A program made the translations under genes and the position numbers. The notes beneath the pieces were generated by a model, which was not told the origin of the DNA, searched no databases, and was given only the letters and a program-made list of their open reading frames with translations. From Streptomyces sp. NBC_00490 (GTDB lineage: Bacteria > Actinomycetota > Actinomycetes > Streptomycetales > Streptomycetaceae), in assembly GCF_036013645.1 (NCBI RefSeq), contig NZ_CP107869.1, positions 6,944,001-7,008,000 on the forward strand: a stretch of DNA of 64,000 nt, given 5' to 3'. Numbering within the stretch: position 1 is the stretch's first letter; every line of letters begins with the position of its first letter. Shown here piece by piece: positions 46,531 through 55,404 of the stretch.

Positions 46531-46908
46531 TCAGCCGGCGGAAAAGGCGGTGTACTCGTCGGCGGAGAGCAGGTCGGCCGGCTCGTCCGCGATGCGTACC
46601 TTGAACAGCCAGCCGCCTTCGAAGGGGGCGGAGTTCACCAGCGACGGGTCGTTGACGACGTCCTCGTTGACCGCGGTGACCTCACCGGAGACCGGGGAGT
46701 ACAGGTCGGAGACCGACTTGGTCGACTCCAGCTCGCCGCAGGTCTCGCCCGCGGTCACCGTGTCACCGACCTCCGGGAGCTGCACGAAGACGACATCGCC
46801 GAGGGCGTTGGCCGCGTGCTCCGTGATGCCGACTGTCGAGACGCCGTCCTCGGCGCCCGACAGCCACTCGTGCTCCTTGCTGTAGCGCAGCTGCTGGGGG
46901 TTGCTCAT
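46531..46908 (-). CDS. gcvH: Glycine cleavage system H protein
   Basis: A 125-residue lipoyl carrier. Lys64 in [18 protein letters not shown] is the lipoylation site. It shuttles the methylamine group from GcvP to GcvT. It follows gcvT by 118 bases. gcvP and the lipoamide dehydrogenase gene are not in the window, as is usual in Streptomyces. Confidence 0.97.
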   Translation of the reverse strand: MSNPQQLRYSKEHEWLSGAEDGVSTVGITEHAANALGDVVFVQLPEVGDTVTAGETCGELESTKSVSDLYSPVSGEVTAVNEDVVNDPSLVNSAPFEGGWLFKVRIADEPADLLSADEYTAFSAG

Positions 46909-47026
46909 GGCCTGAATTCTCCTGTACGCGGGGGAGTGCTGGTGGATGGGGGGCTACTGGGAACGTGCGTGAGCAGCGGAAATGTGCGCAGGGTCACGCG
47001 AGCGCGCGGGACCTCGCGTCCAGTGT

Positions 47027-48139
47027 CTACTTCTGGCGCTTATAGAACGGCAGAGCCACGACCTCGTAGGGCTCATGGCTGCCCCGGATGTCCACACCGA
47101 CTCCGGTGCCCGGCGCGGCGTGCATGGCGTCGACGTACGCCATCGCGATCGGCTTGCCCAGCGTGGGCGAGGGGGCGCCGGAGGTGACCTCGCCGATCAC
47201 CTGGCCGTCCGCGACCACGGCGTACCCGGCGCGGGGGACCCGGCGGCCCTCGGCGATCAGGCCGACGAGGACGCGCGGCGGCTCGTGGTCGGCGTGCTCG
47301 GCGGCCTCGCGCAGGGCCGCGCGGCCCACGAAGTCGCCCTCCTTCTCGAACTTCACGACCCGACCGAGGCCCGCGTCGAAGGGGGTCAGCTCCGTGGAGA
47401 GCTCATGCCCGTACAGCGGCATGCCCGCCTCCAGGCGGAGCGTGTCCCGGCAGGACAGACCGCAGGGGACCAGGCCGACGCCCTCGCCCGCCTTGGTCAG
47501 GGCCTGCCACAGCTCGACCGCGTGCTCGGGCTTCACGAACAGCTCGAAGCCGTCCTCGCCCGTGTAACCGGTGCGGGCGATCAGCGCCGGGACGCCGGCG
47601 ACCGTGCCGGGCAGCCCGGCGTAGTACTTCAGTCCGTCGAGGTCGGCGTCGGTGAGCGAGGCGAGGATCCCCGGCGACTGCGGTCCCTGGACGGCGAGCA
47701 GCGCGTACGCGTCCCGGTCGTCCCGCACCTCGGCGTCGAAGCCGGCCGCACGCTCCACGAGTGCGTCCAGGACGACCTGGGCGTTGGAGGCGTTGGCGAC
47801 CACCATGTACTCGGTCTCTTCGAGCCGGTAGACGATGAGGTCGTCGAGGATGCCGCCGTCCTCGCGGCAGATCATGGTGTAGCGGGCGCGGCCCACGCCG
47901 ACGGAGGCGATGTTGCCGACCAGGGCGTAGTTCAGGAGGGCGGCCGCCTGCGGGCCGGTGACCGTGATCTCGCCCATGTGCGAGAGGTCGAAGAGCCCGG
48001 CCTTCGTGCGTACGGCGTTGTGCTCGTCGCGCTCGGAGCCGTAGCGCAGGGGCATGTCCCAGCCGGCGAAGTCGGTCATCGTCGCGCCGAGCGAGCGATG
48101 CAGGGCATCGAGCGCGGTAAGGCGGGGTTCATTGCTCAT
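47027..48139 (-). CDS. gcvT: Glycine cleavage system T protein (aminomethyltransferase)
   Basis: A 370-residue enzyme that releases ammonia and transfers the methylene group from lipoyl-GcvH to tetrahydrofolate. [37 protein letters not shown] and [16 protein letters not shown] are family motifs; the C-terminal barrel ends [13 protein letters not shown] at 48139. First gene after the tandem glycine riboswitch. A 7-bp stem (46996-47002 with 47013-47019) lies after its stop, ahead of gcvH, and may tune distal expression. Confidence 0.96.
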   Translation of the reverse strand: MSNEPRLTALDALHRSLGATMTDFAGWDMPLRYGSERDEHNAVRTKAGLFDLSHMGEITVTGPQAAALLNYALVGNIASVGVGRARYTMICREDGGILDDLIVYRLEETEYMVVANASNAQVVLDALVERAAGFDAEVRDDRDAYALLAVQGPQSPGILASLTDADLDGLKYYAGLPGTVAGVPALIARTGYTGEDGFELFVKPEHAVELWQALTKAGEGVGLVPCGLSCRDTLRLEAGMPLYGHELSTELTPFDAGLGRVVKFEKEGDFVGRAALREAAEHADHEPPRVLVGLIAEGRRVPRAGYAVVADGQVIGEVTSGAPSPTLGKPIAMAYVDAMHAAPGTGVGVDIRGSHEPYEVVALPFYKRQK

Positions 48140-48180
48140 CGGACGGTTGTCTCCCAAGGCATGACGGCGAGGTCGTTCCT

Positions 48181-48389
48181 CCCCATCTGTCATCGGAACC
48201 TGAGAGGTTCGCCATGACCCCTGGGGACATGACTTGCACCTTGGGTGGAGCCGCCGGAGGGCGGCTCGCTTTTCAGATGTGCCTCGCCCGCGCGGTAACG
48301 GGGCCTGAGAGATTCAAGGGAGGGACTTGCTCCTTCGGCGCCCGGGCACTCGTACGAGGACGTACGGCCCGGAACTCTCCCGCGCGGAT
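48181..48389 (-). promoter_or_regulatory. Tandem glycine riboswitch
   Basis: Read on the minus strand, the first aptamer begins GCGCGGGAGAG and contains GCGCCGAAGGAGCAA and CTCTCAGGC (about 48388-48298). The second, about 48280-48181, contains CCAAGGTGCAAGTC, AACCTCTCAGGTTCC and GATGACAGATGGGG. These are the conserved cores of glycine aptamers 1 and 2. The element ends 41 bases before gcvT and should switch the operon on when glycine is plentiful. The remaining 48390-48613 must hold the promoters for both directions; I cannot pick boxes with confidence. Confidence 0.93.
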
Positions 48390-48613
48390 TCAAACGGCCG
48401 GTATGCAGTTGGCGCGGACATCATTGCACGCATCCGTCCGGCGGGGCAGGGGTGGCTCCCACAGGGGCCGCACAGCCTCAACCGTCACTCGCCGCACCCT
48501 GTAGCAGGCCTGTTGCGAGAAACGGACGGAAACAGGAGGCGCCGCGGATTACCTTCTCTTTACACTCGACGGGGAGGGTAACTCGTGACCCGCCCCAGGG
48601 GAGGACGATCACG

Positions 48614-49276
48614 GTGAACAGGCCCACTGCGTACGCCACCACGTCGGCCGTCGCGCTGCCCGCACAGCCGGCCGCTCCGGCCCGGGAGACGTGCGCGGCG
48701 CGACCGGTCGTCCGCGACCTGCGCGACCGCGCCGGCCACAGCCCGCACGCCCTGCTCTTCGCCCCGGACGACCTGGTCGTGATCACCGGCCTGCCCGGCA
48801 GCGGCAAGTCCACCCTGATGCGGCGGACGGTCAAGGGCGTCCGCATCGACTCCCAGGACACCCGCGACCGCTGGGACGACCGGGCGCCGCGCTTCCTGCC
48901 GTACGCGGTCTACCGCCCCCTCGTCCGCGCCGCCCACTACCTCGGTCTGTTCCGCGCCCTGCGCTCCGGCAAGGGTGTCGTCGTGCACGACTGCGGCACC
49001 CAGTCCTGGGTGCGCGGCTGGCTGGCCCGCGAGGCCCGCCGCCGTGGCGGCACCCTGCATCTGCTGCTGCTCGACGTCACCCCGGACACCGCCCTGGCCG
49101 GCCAGCGCGAGCGCGGCCGCGGCGTCTCGAGGTACGCCTTCCTGCGGCACCGCACCGCGGCCGACCGGCTGATCCGCTCCGTGGCCAAGGGCGACCTGCC
49201 GCAGGGCGTCGGCTCGGCGGTGCTGCTCGACCGGGACGCGGCGGACACCCTGCGCCGGGTCGGTTTCACGGGCTGA
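48614..49276 (+). CDS. P-loop ATPase/kinase-like protein
   Basis: A 220-residue cytoplasmic protein. After a 45-residue Ala/Pro-rich lead comes Walker A GLPGSGKS (59-66), RIDSQDTRDRW as a substrate or Mg site, GKGVVVHDCGTQSWVR and LHLLLLDVTPDTALAGQRERGR, which follows the zeta-toxin/gluconate-kinase-like pattern of small phosphotransferases. No antitoxin-like gene precedes it, so a toxin role is not supported. GTG at 48614 has GGGGAGGA nine bases upstream. It diverges from the glycine operon and is followed by an sseB-like gene. Confidence 0.8.
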   Translation: MNRPTAYATTSAVALPAQPAAPARETCAARPVVRDLRDRAGHSPHALLFAPDDLVVITGLPGSGKSTLMRRTVKGVRIDSQDTRDRWDDRAPRFLPYAVYRPLVRAAHYLGLFRALRSGKGVVVHDCGTQSWVRGWLAREARRRGGTLHLLLLDVTPDTALAGQRERGRGVSRYAFLRHRTAADRLIRSVAKGDLPQGVGSAVLLDRDAADTLRRVGFTG

Positions 49277-49356
49277 TCTCAGCCGCCTCCACACCCGCTA
49301 GCCTTTTCAGCCACAGACAGGCCACAAGCGGCAGCACTCGGCAGGCGGACGGACAG

Positions 49357-50127
49357 ATGGCATTCCCGGCACAGGCACACCCCCATCCGCACGGCGGCGG
49401 ATGGCCCGGCAACGAGCTGGAGGAGGTGCTCTCGGCCTCCCTCGGCATGCCCGCGGCCGGCGGCCGGATCATCGAGGTCCTGGGCCGCAGCTTCGTCTGG
49501 GTCCCGCTGCCGAACGGCGGCGGCCCGCACAGCGGCCCGCTCGACCTGCCCAGCATGGAGATCGAGGGCCAGGCCTACGTCCCGGTCTTCAGCTCCGAGG
49601 AGCAGTTCCGGCACGTCGCGGGCGGGCACATGGCGTACACCATCGCGCCCGCGGTGGAGTTCGCGCGCGGTCTGCCCCCGCACATCGGGATCGCCGTGAA
49701 CCCGGACGGTGTGGTCGGCGTCCCGCTCCCGCCGCCCGCCGTCGCCGAGCTCTGCCGCGTCGGCCGCACCCCGCTGGACGGCCCCAACACCGGCGGCCGC
49801 GTCAAGCTCTACGAGCCCGACTGGCAGGAGGACCCGGTCGACTTCCTCGCCACCGCCTCCGCCGAGTTCGCCGCGACCGGCGTGGTCCGCACGGCCCGCC
49901 GCTGCCTGGCCTCGATCGAGACGGCCGACCCCGTGATGTTCGTGGGAGTCGAACTCTCCCAATGGGAGGGCGACCTGCGTACCCTCCCCATGGACGCCCT
50001 GGGCCGCGCCCTGACCCGAACCCCGGTGCAGTGGCCGGTGAACCTGGTCCTGCTGGACGTAGCGGATGACCCGGTCGGCCACTGGATGCGAGAGAAAGTA
50101 CGTCCGTTCTACCAAGGGAGCTTGTAA
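49357..50127 (+). CDS. SseB-family protein 1
   Basis: A 256-residue soluble protein matching the SseB N-terminal fold (GQAYVPVFSSEEQFRHV) and SseB C-terminal fold (from about 135, with ARRCLASIETADPVMFVGVEL). E. coli SseB is known as enhanced serine sensitivity protein; its biochemical role is unclear. Its place beside a serine/glycine operon supports a link to serine metabolism, but that is inference. ATG at 49357. A repeat copy separates it from a second SseB-like gene. Confidence 0.83.
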   Translation: MAFPAQAHPHPHGGGWPGNELEEVLSASLGMPAAGGRIIEVLGRSFVWVPLPNGGGPHSGPLDLPSMEIEGQAYVPVFSSEEQFRHVAGGHMAYTIAPAVEFARGLPPHIGIAVNPDGVVGVPLPPPAVAELCRVGRTPLDGPNTGGRVKLYEPDWQEDPVDFLATASAEFAATGVVRTARRCLASIETADPVMFVGVELSQWEGDLRTLPMDALGRALTRTPVQWPVNLVLLDVADDPVGHWMREKVRPFYQGSL

Positions 50128-50148
50128 ACGCCGCCAGGGGCACCGACC

Positions 50149-50223
50149 TCAGGGGCGCGAGGCTGTGTCGATTTGCGGCTCCGCCGCGTGGGCGCGATCA
50201 ACCCCCACACACCCGCAGCCGAC
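50149..50223. repeat. Short interspersed repeat, copy D (inverted, intergenic)
   Basis: Inverted relative to copies A-C: it reads CAGGGGCGCGAGGCTGTGTC, then GATTTGCGGCTCCGCCGCGT, then GGGCGCGATCAACCCCCAC and ends CCCGCAGCCGAC. It lies 22 bases after the first sseB stop and can form the same hairpin. Confidence 0.82.
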
Positions 50224-50301
50224 AGACCACCGCAAGCCCCGAGCTCCCACCGCTTAAGCTGTCGGCAGACACACGCAACTTTCCCGAAGGGGCGGTAGAA
50301 G

Positions 50302-51102
50302 GTGAGCGCGAGCGGCACCGCCGCGACCGGCCAGGTCGAGCACATGCTGCGCCAGGTGACGCCGGGGCGATACGACGCCTACGAGGCACTCCTCCGCGCC
50401 CTCGCCACCCCCTCCTCCGGTCAGATCTGGATGCTCCTCTGGCACGGCCAGTCGGGCTCGCCGGACGCCCAGTACGGAAACATGGAGGTGGGCGGGTACG
50501 GATACGCCCCGTGCGTCACCTCCGCCCAGGAGCTGAGCGCCAGCGGGTGGAACCGCTCCTACGAGGTCGTCGACGGCGTCGACGTCGCCCGCACCCTCTA
50601 CCCCGACCACTTCGGCCTCTGGCTCAACCCGCACGCCCCCGGCGGCGGCGTCGGCATCCCCTGGCTCGACCTGCGCCGGATCGCCACCGGTCTGGAGCGC
50701 CAGCCCGCCGGCCCGCTGCGGCTGTCGGAGCCCGGGATCGAGATTCCGCAGTTCTACGGCCTGATCGCGCAGAACGCCCACCGCACCCCGGCCGTCCGCT
50801 CGCTGCGCCGCGCCTGGGTGCAGCCCGCGCTCGGGGCGCCGTACCTCGCCATCGGGCTGGACGTGTACGACACCAGCCCGCCCGCCGTGGACTCGGTGCG
50901 GGCGATGATGCAGCAGTCCATCGGCGCGGTCCCGGACGGGCTGCCGGTGTCGACCGTCGCCATGTCCGACGAGTACGACCCGGTCGCGATGTGGATGCGC
51001 GCGAGCGCCCGCCCCTTCTACGACCGCGAGGCGCACGCGGCGGCTCCGGCCCAGGCCCCGGCGGCGGGGTACGGCTACCCTCCGGCGCCCGGCGGCTACT
51101 GA
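50302..51102 (+). CDS. SseB-family protein 2
   Basis: A 266-residue paralogue of the gene at 49357. Both end their conserved part with a shared pattern (DPVGHWMREKVRPFY there, DPVAMWMRASARPFY here) and the mid-region PLRLSEPGIEIP is SseB-like. A disordered Ala/Pro/Gly-Tyr tail closes it. GTG at 50302 has AAGGGGCGG upstream. Function unknown; a role in serine tolerance is inferred from family name and neighbourhood. Confidence 0.75.
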   Translation: MSASGTAATGQVEHMLRQVTPGRYDAYEALLRALATPSSGQIWMLLWHGQSGSPDAQYGNMEVGGYGYAPCVTSAQELSASGWNRSYEVVDGVDVARTLYPDHFGLWLNPHAPGGGVGIPWLDLRRIATGLERQPAGPLRLSEPGIEIPQFYGLIAQNAHRTPAVRSLRRAWVQPALGAPYLAIGLDVYDTSPPAVDSVRAMMQQSIGAVPDGLPVSTVAMSDEYDPVAMWMRASARPFYDREAHAAAPAQAPAAGYGYPPAPGGY

Positions 51103-51415
51103 TCCAGACGGTCACAGGCTCTACTGTTACGGAAGTGCATCTGCGCGCGTAGATGAGGGCAGATAACGCCTATGAGGCCCTCATTGTCCCAACTGGTCCC
51201 CGTCCGGCGGCCGTTACCCGGCGTCCGGATAACGGAACCCTCCTAGCCGCATCACGTTTATGCATCCTTTCACCGCCAAGTCTGGCAACAGATCGCCAAA
51301 GCGTTGAAGACTCCCGCAGCAGGGGTGGGTTCGCCCCTGTGTACGACGGACTGATCACGCCGCCACAGCGGCAAGTGAAGGCCGGCTACCGCCGGTTGAG
51401 AGGGGCCCCTGCCAG
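51103..51415 (+). other. 313-base upstream region of the oligopeptide importer operon
   Basis: No gene is seen. The region is less GC-rich than its surroundings and must hold the operon promoter. A small hairpin (CAGGGG 51320-51325 with CCCCTG 51334-51339, 8-base loop) and a short dyad CATCT...AGATG near 51138-51155 are visible. I cannot assign -10/-35 boxes reliably. Confidence 0.5.
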
Positions 51416-52426
51416 ATGACGGCACCACTGCACGAGCCGACCGCGGAAGCGGCCCCGAGCGCGGCCGAAGAAGCGGCGGTTATCAGCGCCGACGCCAAGG
51501 CCGTACAGGGGCGTTCCCTGGGACGGATCGCCTGGGAGCGCCTGAAGCGGGACAAACTGGCGCTCGCGGGCGGCATTGTCGTGCTCTTCCTCATCGTCGT
51601 CGCACTGCTCGCGCCGGTGATCACCAACCTGTACGGGCAGGACCCGAACACGTACAACGACAAAGACCTGATCGACCCGCTGTTCGGCACCCCCAAGGGG
51701 TCCTTCGGCGGCATCAGCGGCGACCACTGGCTGGGCGTCGAGCCGGTCAACGGCCGGGACATCTTCGCCCGGGTCCTCTACGGCGCCCGCATCTCCCTGC
51801 TCGTCGGCTTCCTGTCCGCGATCGTCGCCGTCGTCATCGGCACGATCCTGGGCATCCTGGCCGGGTTCTTCGGAGGCTGGGTCGACTCGGCCATCAGCCG
51901 CGTCATGGACGGGCTGCTGGCCTTCCCGCAGCTGCTCTTCATCATCGCGCTGGTCTCCGTCATGCCGAACGAGATGCTGGGACTGACCGGCACCGACGTG
52001 CGCCTGTTCGTGATGATCCTGGTCATCGGCTTCTTCGGCTGGCCCTACATCGGACGCGTGGTGCGCGGCCAGACGCTCTCGCTGCGCGAGCGCGAATACG
52101 TCGAGGCGGCCCGTTCGCTCGGCGCCGGGCGGTTCTACATCCTGTTCAAGGAGCTGCTGCCCAACCTGGTCGCGCCGATCATCGTCTACACGACGATGAT
52201 GATCCCCACCAACATCCTCACCGAGGCGGCGCTCAGCTTCCTGGGCGTGGGCGTCAAGCCGCCCACGGCCTCCTGGGGGCAGATGCTCTCGAACGCGATC
52301 GACTACTACAAGTCGGACCCCACGTACATGGTGGTCCCGGGTGTAGCGATCTTCATCACCGTTCTGGCCTTCAACCTCTTCGGCGACGGCGTGCGTGACG
52401 CGCTGGACCCGAAGGGTTCCCGCTGA
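51416..52426 (+). CDS. Oligopeptide ABC importer permease (OppC/DppC type)
   Basis: A 336-residue permease with about six membrane helices. The first helix (LALAGGIVVLFLIVVALLAPV, about 50-70) follows a cytoplasmic tail with the OppC_N pattern. The BPD_transp_1 domain has the EAA loop EYVEAARSLGAGRFYILFKELLPN. It forms the channel with the OppB-type permease downstream. It is the first gene of a five-gene importer (permease, binding protein, permease, two ATPases), an order close to that of bldK. Confidence 0.92.
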   Translation: MTAPLHEPTAEAAPSAAEEAAVISADAKAVQGRSLGRIAWERLKRDKLALAGGIVVLFLIVVALLAPVITNLYGQDPNTYNDKDLIDPLFGTPKGSFGGISGDHWLGVEPVNGRDIFARVLYGARISLLVGFLSAIVAVVIGTILGILAGFFGGWVDSAISRVMDGLLAFPQLLFIIALVSVMPNEMLGLTGTDVRLFVMILVIGFFGWPYIGRVVRGQTLSLREREYVEAARSLGAGRFYILFKELLPNLVAPIIVYTTMMIPTNILTEAALSFLGVGVKPPTASWGQMLSNAIDYYKSDPTYMVVPGVAIFITVLAFNLFGDGVRDALDPKGSR

Positions 52427-52495
52427 ACTGCCGTACACAAAGCGTCCCGTGGCACCAACACGGGGTCTCTCATCAAATCCGGAGGATCCGAGATC

Positions 52496-54295
52496 GTGAC
52501 TACCCAACGCACCTCAGGGCGGCGGAAGCAGGCGTTTGCCGCTGTCGCCGCGGTCGCCGCGCTGCTGACCACGGCGGCGTGCGGCGGCGGCGGTGATGAC
52601 GGCGACGGCAACAACAGCTCCAAGGGCGCGGCCGGCTTCAACGCCGCGAACAACAAGGTCGCCCAGGCCTCGCTGGCCAAGAAGGGCGGCGAGCTGAAGT
52701 TCGCCGGTGCCCAGGACGCCGACTCGTGGGACACCACGCGTGGCTACTACGGCTTCATGTGGAACTTCGCGCGCTACTACAGCCGTCAGCTCGTGACGGG
52801 TGCCGCGGCGCCGGGCGAGAAGGGCACCGAGCTCACGCCGGACCTCGCCAACGGTCTGGCCAAGGTCTCCGACGACGGCAAGACCTACACGTACACCCTG
52901 CGTGACGGCATCACGTGGGAGGACGGCAAGCCGATCACGTCCAAGGACGTGAAGTACGGCATCGAGCGCGTCTGGGCGCAGGACGTGCTGTCCGGCGGTC
53001 CGGTCTACCTGAAGGACGTCCTCGACCCCAAGGGCGAGTACAAGGGTCCCTACAAGGACACCTCCAAGGACAAGCTCGGTCTGAAGGCGATAGAGACGCC
53101 GGACGACAAGACCATCGTCTTCAAGCTGCCCGCGGCCAACGCCGACTTCCAGGAGATCCTCGCCCTGGTCTCGGCCTCCCCGGTCCGCCAGGACAAGGAC
53201 ACCAAGTCCAAGTACGGTCTGAAGCCGTTCTCCTCCGGCCCGTACAAGTTCCAGTCGTACAGCCCGGGCAAGGACCTGGTCCTGGTCCGCAACGACAAGT
53301 GGGACCAGGCCTCGGACCCGATCCGCAAGGCGTACCCGGACAAGATCTCGGTCAAGTTCTTCTCGAACGCCAACGACCTGGACGCCCGTCTGCTCGCCGG
53401 TGACTACGACCTGGACATCAACCAGACCGGTCTGTCCCCGCAGGGCCGCACCAGCGCCCTCCAGGAGCACAAGGCCAACCTGGACAACCCGGTCTCCGGC
53501 TACATCCGCTACGCGGTCTTCCCGCAGACGGTGAAGCCGTTCGACAACATCCACTGCCGCAAGGCCGTGATCTACGGCGCCGACCACGTCTCGCTGCAGA
53601 CCGCGCGCGGTGGCCCGGTCGCCGGTGGTGACATCGGCACCAACATGCTCCCGCCGACCGTTCCGGGTTCCGAGGGCCAGTCCTACGACCCGTACGAGCT
53701 CGCCGGTGCCAACAAGAACGGCAACGTCGCCAAGGCCAAGGAAGAGCTGAAGGCCTGCGGCAAGCCGAGCGGCTTCAAGACCACCATCGCGGTGCGTAAC
53801 AACAAGCCGGTCGAGGTGGCCACCGCCGAGTCCCTCCAGGCCTCGCTGAAGAAGGTCGGCATCTCCGTCGACATCGAGCAGTACGACGGCTCGCAGACCT
53901 CCGGCATCATCGGCAGCCCCTCGAACGTGAAGAAGAAGGGCTTCGGCATCATCATCATGGGCTGGGGCGCGGACTTCCCGTCCGTCCAGGGCTTCGGTCT
54001 GCCGCTGTGGGATGGCAAGTACATCCTGGAGAGCGGTAACAACAACTTCGCGATGATCGACGACAAGAAGATCAACGGACTCTTCGACACCTACGTCAAG
54101 ACGCAGGGTGACTCGGAGAAGCTGCAGCTCGCCAAGGACATCAACCACGCGGTGATGGACGGTGGCTACTACCTGCCGTTCGTCTTCGAGAAGTTCGTGA
54201 ACTGGCGCGGTGACCGCCTGGCCAACGTCTACACGTCGGACAACTACAGCGGCATGTACGACTTCGTCAACCTCGGTCTGAAGTCCTCGAAGTAA
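52496..54295 (+). CDS. Oligopeptide-binding lipoprotein (SBP family 5)
   Basis: A 599-residue surface lipoprotein (lipobox TAA-Cys29, then a Gly/Asp-rich linker). The family-5 solute-binding domain shows TYTLRDGITWEDGKPITSKD, KYGIERVW and FSSGPYKFQSYSPGKDL. It captures peptides for the importer and is of the BldKB class. Its codon use is more even than its neighbours, with frequent AAG and AAC, consistent with high expression. GTG at 52496 follows GGAGGA. A 17-bp hairpin after the stop probably keeps its mRNA more abundant than the transporter part. Confidence 0.93.
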   Translation: MTTQRTSGRRKQAFAAVAAVAALLTTAACGGGGDDGDGNNSSKGAAGFNAANNKVAQASLAKKGGELKFAGAQDADSWDTTRGYYGFMWNFARYYSRQLVTGAAAPGEKGTELTPDLANGLAKVSDDGKTYTYTLRDGITWEDGKPITSKDVKYGIERVWAQDVLSGGPVYLKDVLDPKGEYKGPYKDTSKDKLGLKAIETPDDKTIVFKLPAANADFQEILALVSASPVRQDKDTKSKYGLKPFSSGPYKFQSYSPGKDLVLVRNDKWDQASDPIRKAYPDKISVKFFSNANDLDARLLAGDYDLDINQTGLSPQGRTSALQEHKANLDNPVSGYIRYAVFPQTVKPFDNIHCRKAVIYGADHVSLQTARGGPVAGGDIGTNMLPPTVPGSEGQSYDPYELAGANKNGNVAKAKEELKACGKPSGFKTTIAVRNNKPVEVATAESLQASLKKVGISVDIEQYDGSQTSGIIGSPSNVKKKGFGIIIMGWGADFPSVQGFGLPLWDGKYILESGNNNFAMIDDKKINGLFDTYVKTQGDSEKLQLAKDINHAVMDGGYYLPFVFEKFVNWRGDRLANVYTSDNYSGMYDFVNLGLKSSK

Positions 54296-54348
54296 TCCCG
54301 GCACACCCGCCGAACGGCACGAAAGGCAGGTGAAGGCCGGCGACGTGT

Positions 54349-54387
54349 GATCGCGGGCCACCGGAAGACCTCCGGTGGCCCGCGATC
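54349..54387 (+). terminator. Intra-operon 17-bp hairpin after the binding-protein gene
   Basis: A perfect 17-bp stem (54349-54365 with 54371-54387) with a 5-base loop, 53 bases past the stop and 18 bases before the next gene. It is likely a partial terminator or 3' stabiliser that sets unequal expression of binding protein and permease. Confidence 0.85.
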
Positions 54388-54405
54388 CGCGGCGGGCCGA
54401 GAGCT

Positions 54406-55404
54406 GTGCTCGCTTACCTCATCAGGCGGCTGTTTGCCGCCGCAGTGATGCTCGTGGTCATCATCATGGTGGTCTTCGGCATCTTCTTCCTCGTCCCCAA
54501 GTGGGCGGGTGTCGACGTCGCCCTGAGCTTCGTGGGCAAGCAGGCCGACCCCGCCGCTGTCGAGGGCGTGCGGCAGAAGCTGGGACTGGGCGACCCGATC
54601 TACGCTCAGGTCTGGGAGTTCTTCAAGGGCATCTTCGCGGGCCGCACCTATGCGGGTGGCGGCGACGTCATCCACTGCTCCGCGCCGTGCTTCGGCTACT
54701 CCTTCCGCAGCGAGCAGGCCGTCTGGCCGGTGCTGACCGACCGCTTCCCGGTGACCCTGGGGCTCGCGCTCGGTGCCGCCGTACTGTGGCTGATCCTCGG
54801 CGTCTCGGCGGGTGTGCTCTCCGCGCTCAAGCGGGGCAGCCTCTGGGACCGCGGTGCGATGGTCGTCGCCCTCGCGGGTGTCTCCCTCCCGATCTACTTC
54901 ACCGGTCTGCTGAGCCTGGCGATCTTCTCCTACAGCCTGGGCTGGATCGAGGGCGAGTACGTTCCCCTCGAGGAGAGCTTCACCGGCTGGTTCGGCGGCA
55001 TGATCCTGCCCTGGATCACCCTGGCCTTCCTCTACGCCGCGATGTACGCCCGGATCACCCGCGCCACCATGCTGGAGATCCTCGGCGAGGACTACATCAG
55101 AACCGCGCGCGCCAAGGGCCTCAAGGAACAGGTCGTCATCGGCAAGCACGCCATGCGCTCCACGATGACGCCCATCCTCACCATGCTCGGTATGGACCTC
55201 GGCGCCCTCATCGGCGGCGCGATCCTGACCGAGACCACGTTCAGCCTCCCCGGCCTCGGCCAGGCGGTGCTGAACGGCATCAAGAACCAGGACCTGCCCA
55301 TCATCCTGGGCGTCACCCTGATCACCTCCGTAGCCGTGCTGATCGCCAACCTCGTGGTGGACGTCATGTACGCCGTGATCGACCCCCGAGTGAGGCTCGC
55401 ATGA
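54406..55404 (+). CDS. Oligopeptide ABC importer permease (OppB/DppB type)
   Basis: A 332-residue permease. It starts [20 protein letters not shown], the usual first helix of OppB, and has the EAA loop [24 protein letters not shown] and [14 protein letters not shown] near the end. About six helices. A 45-residue extracytoplasmic insertion (about 80-110, with Cys91/Cys95) lies after the first helix. GTG at 54406 follows GAGAG. Its stop overlaps the next ATG by four bases. Confidence 0.93.
   Translation: MLAYLIRRLFAAAVMLVVIIMVVFGIFFLVPKWAGVDVALSFVGKQADPAAVEGVRQKLGLGDPIYAQVWEFFKGIFAGRTYAGGGDVIHCSAPCFGYSFRSEQAVWPVLTDRFPVTLGLALGAAVLWLILGVSAGVLSALKRGSLWDRGAMVVALAGVSLPIYFTGLLSLAIFSYSLGWIEGEYVPLEESFTGWFGGMILPWITLAFLYAAMYARITRATMLEILGEDYIRTARAKGLKEQVVIGKHAMRSTMTPILTMLGMDLGALIGGAILTETTFSLPGLGQAVLNGIKNQDLPIILGVTLITSVAVLIANLVVDVMYAVIDPRVRLA

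Noticed and set aside
48452..48613. Extended N-terminus of the P-loop protein
   Set aside because: GTG at 48614 has a strong GGGGAGGA site; the upstream residues lie in the promoter region of the glycine operon.
48614..49276. Zeta toxin of a toxin-antitoxin pair
   Set aside because: The P-loop pattern is compatible, but no antitoxin gene precedes it and the motif set is not specific.
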